Below the pieces are notes generated by a model. That model was not told the origin of the DNA. It saw nothing but the letters and a program-made list of their open reading frames with translations, and did not search any database. Positions 45,134 to 54,850 of a DNA stretch of 64,000 bases are shown in pieces. Positions within the stretch are counted from its first letter, which is position 1; each line of letters begins with the position of its first letter. Source of the stretch: Linanthus parryae (Eukaryota > Streptophyta > Magnoliopsida > Ericales > Polemoniaceae); the NCBI GenBank assembly GCA_023055425.1, contig JALGPY010000001.1, positions 141,385,368-141,449,367 of the forward strand. Reading direction: 5' to 3'. The position numbers and the translations under genes are program-made.

Positions 45134-46639
45134 TGTTGATTCAAAGACCCTTGAATGTGTTTTGGTTGGTAATTGTTTTGAGTGATGAAAGACAAAGACA
45201 GAGACATAAGCAGCAAAGCTTTCAGTTACTCCAAGGCCTTGAGATACTGACAGAACTTCAAAGCCTTGAGAGTTATTCTATTCTGCTATATGTTCTAACA
45301 GTTCTCTGTTGCAGATGGGATATCTGATTATAAAGATCAGGGATTTACTGCATATACTTATAGATTACACTATTTACATATCTTACACAATTGAAGATGA
45401 TCAGAACAGGAAGAATCAAAGTTTTCTGGGTTTAACTTTGAATATCTGTGAAGCAGGTTCAGAGCTCCAAGGCCTTGAGATGTGCCTTGAGCTGCTGACA
45501 GTTTTTATATAACTAAGTTGATTCTTTCTTCCATGTTGTGATTCTTATTATTGTGATTATTTATTGACTTCTAAGGATCTTAAACTTTTTTTTCATAATT
45601 TATATGTATTAGAAGTTATACAAGTTACTGTTCTAATCTGTTAACCAGTTTTATCAAAAACTGGATAACCAAACAGTCATAGCACTGTTATCTTTTTGGA
45701 TTTTGTTGTTGCTGTGTTTCAATGCTATTGCAGGGCTGTTAAATGTGCAAGAGCAATCTCAACAAACTCCAACGGATATCCACTTAGATTTGTTTGAATT
45801 TTAGTTGAAAACAGAAAGAGGATTTGTAGGAACTGCGATCCTAAAATCTCTCAATCAGTTGCAGCTGTGGATAAAAGAGACTGGTTTGAATTTTGAAGTC
45901 AGAGAGGCTTGCATAATACTCAGAAAGGTGTGAAAAGTTCGTGGGAGATCATTCATTCAAACTTACAAGGATCCAAGCTTCAATCCAGATTCCAAAAGAT
46001 CAAATCAATCCAGTTTCCAGAAGAACACATCAGGCTTCAACAACTTATCTCTTCTACTGTGTTCTTCACTTGTACTTTAATCTGTGTATCTTTAGATTAT
46101 CTTAAACCTCACTTAACCTAGTGGTTGGTTGTTCAAGTGAACAACAAGAGGTTCTTGTTAGCTCAACAGTTAGTAGCTGGAACTAGATAGGTTTGGAACC
46201 ACAAAATGTATAGGTGTAAGGGAAATCACTTAGGCTTGAAGATCTAGGGTTATTTCTGTGTGAGTAATAAGAAGTGTTTGCCCAATCCTGGTGGGATTAG
46301 ATCCCTCAGGCAGAGATTAGGTCCATTGGGACTGAACTCTGTAAATTGCTTTGTGTTCTTTACTTTACAGTTTGATTATTATCTGCTGCATTCAACTCAA
46401 ATCAAACTAGGGTTCATAAGATGTTTAGAATTGATTATAGTTCAAGGCTTTGAAGCTTTATATTTTGCCTTTGAAAGTTTCAGATAGTTTACTAAAATCT
46501 CAAGGCCTTGATATTTGAGTTTCACACAAAGTTATTCTTTTAAACTTTGAGTTTTGCAAAAAAATGTTCATACTCTATTCAACCCCCTCCCCTTATAGAG
46601 TATTTAGGTCCTGTATTTAGTCTACATTACACACTTTCT
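45134..46639 (+). repeat. copia-4 second LTR (1506 bp), internal to the TSDs
   Basis: Full-length LTR matching 35928-37435, with the terminal CA changed to CT at 46639. It is followed not by flanking LINE DNA but by a primer site and gag, showing that it was the middle LTR of a tandem dimer. Exact palindromes at 45232, 45468 and 46501. Confidence 0.93.
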
Positions 46640-46689
46640 ATTGGTATCAGAGCTTGTGTCACTGTTTTAGATCTAACAATCTGGTGACT

Positions 46690-47187
46690 ATGAGTAATGT
46701 AGGAGATGGTAGATTCTCACAAGGAAGGGCAGCCAACAGACCTCCATTGTTCTGTGGTGATAACTTCATGCACTAGAAGGCATTGATGAAGATGTTCATC
46801 ATAGATCAAGACATGGAACTGTGGTCAATAGTTCAAAATGGTCCTCATGAATACTATACTACAATTGATGGAGTCAGATGTATCAAGTCTGAGGAAAATC
46901 TTTCAGTTACTGAAATGGAAAAGGTATCAAAAAATTACAAGGCTATGAATCTGTTATACTGTGCTCTTAATGCAGATGAGTTCAACAGAGTGTCAAATTG
47001 CAAGAGTGTTAAAGAAGTATGGGATAAACTGGTGGTGACATATGAAGGAACTAGCCAGGTTAAGCAGACCAAAATCAACATACTTCTGAGGCAATATGAG
47101 TTGTTCAAGATGAACTCAGATTTGACCATCAAGGAGATGTTCAAAAGATTCACTGATGTGTTGAACAATATGGAGTCATTGGGAAAG
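46690..47187 (+). pseudogene. Second, truncated copia-4 gag start
   Basis: ATG 46690 opens the same MSNVGDG start as at 37486; a stop falls at ~46775 (HW to H-stop), and 46783-47187 is open with KEVWDKLVVTYEGTSQ and LRQYELFKM. It is cut at 47183-47187 (GAAAG) where gag sequence joins the LTR. This copy keeps the Trp codon that is a stop in the main gag (37816). Confidence 0.9.
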
Positions 47188-47352
47188 TTTCAGACAAAGT
47201 ACTAAAATCTCAAGGCCTTGAGATTTGAGTTTCACACAAAGTTATTCTGTTAAACTTTGAGTTTTGCAAAAAAGTTTCCATACTCTATTCAACCCCCCCC
47301 CCCCCTTTTAGAGTATTTAGGTCATGTATTTGGTCTACATTATACACTTTCA
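47188..47352 (+). repeat. copia-4 third LTR, last 165 bp only
   Basis: Begins TTTCAGACAAAGTACTAAAA, matching the 3' part of the LTR from ~37272, and ends ATACACTTTCA next to the AGTGG TSD. The gag and LTR parents share GAAAG at the junction, so the deletion probably used microhomology. Confidence 0.92.
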
Positions 47353-47357
47353 AGTGG

Positions 47358-47632
47358 TGTTCGGTAATGTGCGGCTGAGGATAAAGAAGTTGAGAACAAA
47401 ACTATCAAAACTTGAAAATAAAAGGTCGAGTCAGAGGATTATTGAGGAGAAAAGAAAATTGAAGAAAGAGATCAACGAGTTACTGGTAGCGGACGAACAA
47501 CGATGGAAGCAAAGGTCGCGAGTACAATGGTTACGCGAAGGCGACAAAAATACAAAATACTTCCACCGCAAGGCATCGGTGAGGCGAGCAAGAAATCAAA
47601 TCACAGGGATCGAGGACGAGGGGGGAACTTGG
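47358..47632 (+). pseudogene. LINE-A ORF2, linker between endonuclease and RT
   Basis: Encodes FGNVRLRIKKLRTKLSKLE, then a coiled-coil-like stretch, EQRWKQRSRVQWLREGDKNT and KYFHRKASVRRARNQITGI, the conserved region before RT in plant L1 ORF2. It joins upstream across copia-4 and downstream across LARD-5 (LTD, then EEDEIIARLERYF from ~54851). Confidence 0.92.
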
Positions 47633-47637
47633 CTGAC

Positions 47638-49208
47638 TGACACGATTTGTTACATGTATACGCAAGTGCACGGTTGAAGTAATAAAGAGTGAGTATTGAA
47701 ACTTAGGTTGTCGATCCCACGAGGACAGGTAGTAGGCTTATTGTTAATTAGAGATTAAAATCTAAAGAGTATAATTGAAATAACAGGAGGAAAGTTGTTG
47801 ATTTGAGAAGTTTTCACCCCCAATCAAGTGACTGTATTAAACTAACTAAAAGACAATATTTTTGATTTTTCTGAATTAAAAGAATATGGAGAACACTAGA
47901 TAATCCATGGGTCCCTAGGGTACTTAGACGTTTCCGGATTATGTTTGAAACATACTACTCATGTTCAGTCAAACCGGGTAATAGCACTTACAATCTTCTT
48001 TCGATCTCATGTAAGTATACGTTTCGGTCTACTTTGGGTTTTCTCGGTCCACCTCTATCTACCGTTACGTTCTAGTCAGCTAGCCAACTTTTTTCACCGG
48101 GTCCTGTCGGTCCATCGGTTTCACTCAAACCTAACTAGTCCAACCGTAACAACCCACAAACAGTCATTCAAGTCTCTATCTCCTATCGGTCTCAAGAAAC
48201 TACAAGATGTCAACAAAGTTCTTCACGAATCCAGGTTTAGTTCATTGTCGTGCAACACCCTAGATAACTAGCATGATTAGGGTGATCAATCCACACACAC
48301 TAAGAATTGAGAACAAGAACGGAGTTGATAAACATGAACATGAAATAGAATTTAGTTCAAACGTGAATCAACACATTAATCTAGAAAACATCAAAGATTA
48401 AAACCCTAGGTTCTCCATAAAATTATCTAGCTATGAAAACTACTCAAATATTCTGAAAATAGAAGCTAAGAAGTTCATATTATTGAGAAACGATAGAAAA
48501 GATAGGAGGGATAGTCAAACTCGTGACGAAATTCGTGTGCGGGCGACTCTGGCGTCGTTCTTCATGACCCTTGTCTCCCCTAGCCTTCCTCGATCTTCTC
48601 CCACAGCCTCCCCGTCTGTTTTAGGTCTAAGAATATGTTTCCTAAGGCTTGGGCACGCTTTTTAATGAAATCTGGCCGAAATTGCACTTCAGCCCCTCCA
48701 GTTTGTAATTCCCGGACAGAATTATTTGCTGATCTTGTGCGGGCTGTATCTCCCTCATACGGACTCGTCTTCAGGCCTATCATATATCGTTGGAAAGCTA
48801 CAGATGTCTTCTTTCTAATTCCGAAGGCCTTGATCCAAAATTATTTGTAGATTTGTCTGAGCATCGAAAATAGTGCAGTCTGGTCCTGTGCGACTTTTCC
48901 AACTTTGCTTCATTTTTGCGTCTTCTTTTCTCCTCTTCATCTAGCTCCATTCCAAGCATCTCCAAGCCCCTCATAAGCTCAAATTACCCTATTTTACCTG
49001 AGATACACAACACTAAACAACCCGTGCAATTATCATAGCAAATATGAGAGAAAGCATGCGCAAATAAGCTAGAAACACAACTTTTCACTCTTAGGCTTCT
49101 AATCGTCAAATTCACATATTTGTGCAAATATAACATATAAATCATGTGAAATAAGCCTAGTACAAGTATTAAAAAGGTATTATAATAACTCCTAAAAGAG
49201 AGTTATCA
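47638..49208 (-). repeat. LARD-5 3' LTR (1571 bp)
   Basis: On the minus strand it begins TGATAACTCTC and ends AAATCGTGTCA. It matches 53271-54845 almost base for base, with scattered substitutions and small indels. Confidence 0.94.
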
Positions 49209-51467
49209 AATACCCCCACACTTACCTTTTGCTCGTCCCGAGTAAAACCACTATTTACTAGTCAACTCAAGACGCAAACGACTCTACACGACTCATGACT
49301 ATGCAACTACATGAGCTAACTACAATGCAACTCGAGTATAGTCAATGAAAAAATTTAAAAAACACGTATTTTTCTTCTTTTTCCGAGATTGGGCAACCTC
49401 TCTATCATAAACCGAAATCATCAAATCCTCACAAGCTCACTTTGAAATTTCACGATCCGTAGCAAGAAATGATATATGATGATCCTATGCGCAAACTCAC
49501 TAAGGCGTCCCCAAACATCCACCAAACCAAACAAGATACGACACGTCTTTTGACTCGGAGATCTAGGCATCTCAAGTTACTAAGTGGTCTTTCTTCGCCA
49601 AGTCATTTGAGGTTTTCAGACCCTCTTAGCCGTTATTTATTTTGAAATGCAAATTATCCCATTGACGGGAGACACAACTCCTGTGTAATACGGCTTGACT
49701 TTAGTTTCCCTATTAAGGTCTACATTGGATTGAATCCAAATTTTCCGCGCGAACAGAAGCACGTTAGGTTGTTTCTTCTTGAACACAAATTTTTTTTCTT
49801 CATATTTTTCATTCTCTTTTCTTTCCTCCTCTGTTTTTACAACCGTGCATTAGAGCTTAAGAGTGTGGGCTTTTTAGGATTTTCTCTTGGAACCACCTTA
49901 AGGGATGGTGGTGTACGCTCCCCGGCTTCGCTTAGGCCGGAGACTCATACCACATGGAACTACACGAAGGTCCACCCCAGATTCCAAGAGTCCACAAGTT
50001 TCCACGGGAAACAGATAATTCAACCAACTAGAGACTCAATCCTCCTAGCACACTAAAGAAGTCAAAAGTATGCCCGTTATCTACTTTCACCATTCCCGAA
50101 TACCCGGGACATCCTGACATGAGACTCGCGCACAATATACTAAAATTAAAGTATCCCTACTACGGTGCTTCCTACTATCATGAGCTCTTTCACTGGATTC
50201 TCTTCGGTTTCTAGGTCTTAAGTTGCCCTTTCTCCAATTTTCAATTTTTTTAGGATTTTTCTATTTTTTTTAATAATTTTTTTTTTTCTTTTTTTCCTAA
50301 CTCTATATGCATTTGGCCAACTCGATTAACCAACATTTTGGGTAGGGTGACTCAATAATGTAAACGTGCAACCTAAACAATAACTACTCTAAATTAAGCA
50401 CACTACAACAACATATAAAATAAAGACTCGACTACAAGTACTACACCTACTCACAATACGACAATCTAATCTACATGTAATTGGCGATGCAGACACGGAC
50501 ATGGCTAGCAAATAGCTAAAAATCCCCCCACACTTGAGCGCTTCGTTGTCCTCAATAAATTTAGAGATCAACGAAGAAGACTCGGCATTCAAATGCAAGG
50601 GGCGGTGATTCTACTCGGAGTCAAAGTTATAGCACAAGAAGGTAGTTCAACAAATTTAGAGCTAAAACAAACTACGTGCACGTGACAAGTTGTGTCTACA
50701 GAAATTAAGCAAGTACACAAGTATTCCCCAAGAATTCTAACAGCTAATCCCATCGGCGACTCAGCACCGTGACCAGGTAGTCAAAATAAAATCCTAGAGC
50801 AAGTAAGATGTGCCTAAACGGTAAGTAAAGAGAGGGAAAAGAAACTCACAACCGACACAAGGTCGGGGACGAAATCCGATATGTGCTGACTGAGATATCA
50901 AGAACAATCCCCAAGCAAACATTGTGCGCACCAATGCAAGCTGCCTTGCGGTCGAGTGTGCGGAACACACTGGGGTCGATTGATCAGTTGTTGCTGAAGA
51001 AAAGAGAACGAAGAATCCCAAAACTCATGATTTGAGCTCCCGTAACGGTCGAGTGCGCATTAGCACACCGGGGTTGATGTCTTTGTCTAACTTCTCATCC
51101 AGTGTCGAAGTCGGGCTAATCCATATCAGCTGCTCCATGATTGAAGAGAATTGACGCGACAGTTAGCAGTGAGCTATATTGTGGTGAAGATAGTTGACAC
51201 ATGCTTAACCAACTGCCCACCTTAATCTGCTTTCATAAGTAAGTTCACAACTCACTCATAAGGAAAAAAAATGCTATTATAGCTCTTGATAACTCTCAAT
51301 TTCGAACTTGATAATTAACATAGACTGCAATCATGCTTCATAATCCGTGCAATTCTCAGCATAGGTCTCTGTTCTTTGCTTGGCCACTTTCTCCTCTTTG
51401 CACCCAAAATTTCATCTCAATACCCATCACAACATAATATACATAGCCCATCAACACTTTTTTTTCA
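49209..51467 (-). other. LARD-5 non-coding 3' interior
   Basis: No gene seen. It includes ACCCCCACACTT next to the LTR and a second CCCCCCACACTTGAGCGC near 50524, a long T-rich run (~50250-50300), and a diverged direct repeat GGTCGAGTG...CACA at 50950-50981 and 51047-51078, 97 bp apart. Confidence 0.6.
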
Positions 51468-51935
51468 TCAACAACCCACAGTGAACAATTCAGAATAGTA
51501 TTTGATGAACTGGTTGTCGGATCGTATGGTGGTTGGGCTGGTATCCTGTGGATTGAGCCTCAGACCGGATTCTATGGAGACCGGTGATTTGGAGTTCGTC
51601 GGCTTGGGTCGGTGATGAAGGAGGTCGTTCAGGGGTTGGGTCTGTTGGTAAGGGCTGAGGTTGAAGGCAGAGGGCTCGATTGGGTCTTTTTGTTTCTGGG
51701 TTATCTTGATCGGGGATTCAGCAGGCGAGCACAGAGGGAGAGGCGGTTTTGGTGTTTGGCTATTCGCGGCTGGGTTTGTGTTACGTTGGGTCTTTGTCTT
51801 GGGGTTTGACTGGAGTGTCGAAGATAGCGATGGTGGTTTGTTTGCTTCCATGGAAGTTGCGGTGGTTTTCTGATCAGAGACAGGGGGAGGGGTTTGGCGC
51901 TCGGCATCCATGGAGGTCGGATTGTGAGCTGTCAA
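51468..51935 (-). CDS. Unrecognised Pro/Thr-rich ORF in LARD-5
   Basis: A 155-codon open frame on the minus strand beginning MTAHNPTSMDAERQTPPPV. It is rich in Pro, Ser, Thr, Gln and Lys with no recognisable domain and no predicted membrane segment. The DNA is more GC-rich than the rest of the element (GGTTTG and GGGTTGGG on the + strand), which could mean a captured piece of host gene. It overlaps the next ORF by four bases (ATG at 51933-51935). Whether it is translated is unknown, and it may be chance. Confidence 0.25.
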   Translation of the reverse strand: MTAHNPTSMDAERQTPPPVSDQKTTATSMEANKPPSLSSTLQSNPKTKTQRNTNPAANSQTPKPPLPLCSPAESPIKITQKQKDPIEPSAFNLSPYQQTQPLNDLLHHRPKPTNSKSPVSIESGLRLNPQDTSPTTIRSDNQFIKYYSELFTVGC

Positions 51936-52552
51936 GGACAGAGGTATGGTTGCGTTGGTGTGCTGCGGTGATTGATTGAAGGAGGGTTCTGGTTTGAGTT
52001 GGGTAAAAAGAACCGACAGTTAGATGCAAAGACGGGGGTATTCTTGCTGCAACACCGTGTTGCAACGCTAGGGTACCCATGTGTATTTTCAGAGTTCTTG
52101 AAATCTGCACTTTCCTCCCCCCAATGCTCACAAACATTAAATCGGGGTCGTATTTGACATTTTTCGACTCTTGTTAAATCTCTACTTACCCGACCTGTTG
52201 ACATGAAAAATATTCTGACTATATTCAGCCTCACTGCTTCTCGAAAATAATATTTTTTCTCGCCAGTTTTCTTTTTCCACCATCTCTTCTCGATCTTTCT
52301 CTTCTCAAGTGAACAAGAACAAATTCTCACTAGAAGTGTGAATCTCAATAACGATGAACCCGGATTGCAAAAGTGAAAGCTTCCCGCAACCTTTTTCTTC
52401 TTCTTCTTCCAATTCATGAGAAACGTCATCGTAACGATTTCAACAATAGGATCAAGTCTCCCATGTCGTGAGAAGAGATTGATGTCATCTTTGATCTTCT
52501 TTTCAAAGTGAGATATTTTCACGGAAATTTCAAGGGGCAACTCAAAGAGCAT
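51932..52552 (-). CDS. Unrecognised basic ORF in LARD-5
   Basis: A 206-codon open frame beginning MLFELPLEISVKISHFEKK, with a lysine run and RKIEKRWWKKKTGEKKYYF. No domain is recognised. It overlaps the upstream ORF 52519-52941 in another frame (PLKFP against LPLEIS), so a frameshift may have split one longer ancestral frame. Low confidence that it is a gene. Confidence 0.25.
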   Translation of the reverse strand: MLFELPLEISVKISHFEKKIKDDINLFSRHGRLDPIVEIVTMTFLMNWKKKKKKVAGSFHFCNPGSSLLRFTLLVRICSCSLEKRKIEKRWWKKKTGEKKYYFREAVRLNIVRIFFMSTGRVSRDLTRVEKCQIRPRFNVCEHWGEESADFKNSENTHGYPSVATRCCSKNTPVFASNCRFFLPNSNQNPPSINHRSTPTQPYLCP

Positions 52553-52941
52553 GAATGATTGAATTTTTTGTCTCCTTCACATAACGCAACTGCATCATCT
52601 ACAAAGTCAATCTCAGCGTCTTGCTCATCTTCATGAAGCTCACATACGACATGATCCATCAAATTCGCAACCGGAGATTCAAGCTCATCAATATTGATAC
52701 CATGGAGAATACTTTCAATCTCACCAAAAATTGCATCATGCTTGTCCCTCATACTTGATTCAAGCCACGAATCAATGTTCGGACATGTTGGGTTACACAA
52801 TGGCACATCATCATCTTCTTTGACCATTGGTATTGGAGTACATTCTTCATTAGAACGAAGATTGACACTCATATTCAAATCTTCAAGTCTTGCTCCAAAT
52901 TCTTTCGCGTCCAACCCAGTTCTTATTGCACTTTGTTTCAA
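52519..52941 (-). CDS. Unrecognised acidic ORF in LARD-5
   Basis: A 140-codon open frame beginning MKQSAIRTGLDAKEFGARLE, followed by an acidic stretch (PMVKEDDDVPLCNPTCPNID) and VVCELHEDEQDAEIDFVDD. It lies about 300 bases inside the primer site, where gag would start in an autonomous element, but shows no gag motif or zinc knuckle. It may be the residue of an ancestral gag-pol or a non-canonical LARD ORF. Confidence 0.35.
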   Translation of the reverse strand: MKQSAIRTGLDAKEFGARLEDLNMSVNLRSNEECTPIPMVKEDDDVPLCNPTCPNIDSWLESSMRDKHDAIFGEIESILHGINIDELESPVANLMDHVVCELHEDEQDAEIDFVDDAVALCEGDKKFNHSCSLSCPLKFP

Positions 52942-53178
52942 TTCTTCGATTCCCTTATGCAGTGCTCCAAACTAGTTCTGAAGCAAGTATTGGCGGCTAT
53001 ACATCATGCTTTTGTTGGCATAATATTCCGCAATATCTCCTTCAGGGTAGAATCCATTCTCGCGATCAATCAGTTTCGCTAAACAAACAAAACGTCATTT
53101 GTTATTATCCCCCATGCTTAAAAAAGTTTCTGCACAAGAAAGATCTCAAAAAATAATGTGAGAGTAATAAGAATAGAT

Positions 53179-53207
<29 letters not shown>
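53179..53207 (+). repeat. Poly(A) tract in the LARD-5 leader
   Basis: A run of about 29 A just inside the primer site (poly-T in the element's own sense). No retroposon body is attached. Confidence 0.8.
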
Positions 53208-53209
<2 letters not shown>

Positions 53210-53246
53210 TCCCTAATCTAATTTCTAATTAACAAATCAAACGATG

Positions 53247-53264
53247 TCCCCGGCAACGGCGCCA
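53247..53264 (-). promoter_or_regulatory. LARD-5 primer binding site (tRNA-Asp)
   Basis: On the minus strand this reads TGGCGCCGTTGCCGGGGA, complementary to the 3' end of plant tRNA-Asp, six bases inside the LTR. It is the best evidence for the Athila-type ancestry. Confidence 0.9.
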
Positions 53265-53270
53265 AAAACT

Positions 53271-54845
53271 TAACACGATTTCTTACGTGTATACGCAAGT
53301 GCACGATCGAAGTAATAAAGAGTGAGTATTGAAACTCAGGTTGTCGATCCCCCGAGGACAGGTAGTAGGCTTATTGTTAATTAGAGATTAAAATCTAAAG
53401 AGTATAATTGAAATAACAGGAGGAAAGTTGTTGATTTAAGAAGTTGTCACCCCCAATCAAGTGACTGTATTAAACTAACTAAAAGACAATATTTTGGATT
53501 TTTCTGAATTAAATGAATATGGCGAACACTAGATAATCCATGGGTCCCTAGTGTACTTAGACGTTTTCGGATTACGTTTGAAACACACTACTCATGTTCA
53601 GTCAAACCGGGTAATAGCACTTACAATCTTCTTTCGATCTCATGTAATTATACGTTTCGGTCTACTTTGGGTCCTCTCGGTCCACCTCCGTCTACCGTTA
53701 CGTTCTAGTCAGCTAGCCAACTTCGTTCACCGGGTCCTATCGGTCCACCGGTTTCACTCAAACCTAACTAGTCCAACCGTAACAACCCACAAACAGTCAT
53801 TCAAGTCTCTATCTCCTATCGGTCTCAAGAAACTACAGGAATGTCAACAAAGTTCTTCACGAATCCAGGTTTAGTTCACTTTCGTGCAACACCCTAGATA
53901 ACTAGCACGATTAGGGTGATCAATCCACACACACTAAGAATTGAGAACAAGAACGGAGTTGATAAACATGAACATGAAATAGAATTAAGTTCAAAACGTG
54001 AATCAACACATTAATCCGGAAAACATCAAAGCTTAAAACCCTAGGTTCTCCATAAAATTACCTATCTATGAAAACTACTCAAATACTCTGAAAATAGAAG
54101 CTAAGAAGTTCATAGTATTGAGAAACGATAGAAAAGATAGGAGGGATAGTCAAACTCGTGACGAAATTCGCGTTCGGGCGACTCCGGCGTCGTTCTTCAT
54201 GACCCTCGTCTGTCTCCCCTAGCCTTCCTCGATCTTATCCCACAGCCTCCCCGTCTATTTTAGGTCTAAGAATACGTTTCCCAAGGCATGGGCACGCTTT
54301 TTAATGAAATCTGGCCGAAATTGCACTTCAGCCCCTCCAGTTTGTAATTCCCGGACAGAATTATTTGCTGATCTTGCGCGGGCTGTATCTCCCTCATACA
54401 GACTCGTCATCAGGCCTACCATATATCGTTGGAAATCTACGGATGTCTACTTTCCAATTATGCGGGCCTTGCTCCAAAATTCTTTGTATATTTTCCTGAG
54501 AATTGAAAAGAGTGCAGGCTGGTCCTGTGTGACTTTTCCAACTTGGCTTCGTTTTTGCGTCTTCTTTTCTCCTCTTCATCTAGCTCCATTCCAAGCATCT
54601 CCAAGCTCCTCATAAGCTCCAATTACCCTATTTTACCTGAGATACACAAAACTAAACAACCCGTGAAATTATCATAGCAAATATGAGAGAAAGCATGCGC
54701 AAATAAGCTAGAAACACAACTTTTCACTCTTAGGCTTATAAATCGTCAAATTCACATATTTGTGCGAATATAACATATAAATCATGTGAAATAATCCTAA
54801 TACATGTAAGAAGGTATAATAATAAATCCTAAAAGAGAGTTATCA
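53271..54845 (-). repeat. LARD-5 5' LTR (1575 bp)
   Basis: Matches 47638-49208. Its terminal dinucleotide next to the primer site is TA on the + strand where the other LTR has TG, a likely point mutation. Confidence 0.94.
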
Positions 54846-54850
54846 CTGAC

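Larger units (their letters stand above)
35928..47352 (+). mobile_element. copia-4: Sirevirus-like element with a three-LTR structure
   Basis: TSDs AGTGG at 35923-35927 and 47353-47357 bound the whole 11425-bp block. Inside are LTR 35928-37435, a full internal region, LTR 45134-46639, then a second primer site and gag start (46642-47187) fused to the last 165 bp of an LTR (47188-47352). It is therefore a tandem dimer whose second internal region and most of the third LTR were deleted. The main unit keeps gag, protease, integrase, RT, RNase H and the only nearly full third ORF here. Twelve exact CAAGGCCTTGA palindromes are present. Confidence 0.93.
47638..54845 (-). mobile_element. LARD-5: non-autonomous gypsy-type LTR element
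   Basis: LTRs at 47638-49208 and 53271-54845, TSD CTGAC at 47633-47637 and 54846-54850. On the minus strand a tRNA-Asp primer site follows the 5' LTR and GTGTGGGGGTATT precedes the 3' LTR. This primer is typical of the Athila branch of Ty3/gypsy. The ~4.06-kb interior has no recognisable gag, protease, RT or integrase, so it fits a large retrotransposon derivative mobilised in trans. The two LTRs look very similar over their whole length, so insertion was fairly recent. Confidence 0.9.

Noticed and set aside
47945..48271. 108-codon ORF repeated at 53551
   Set aside because: It lies in both LARD-5 LTRs, so the repetition is explained by the LTR pair. It shows no domain and is antisense to the element.
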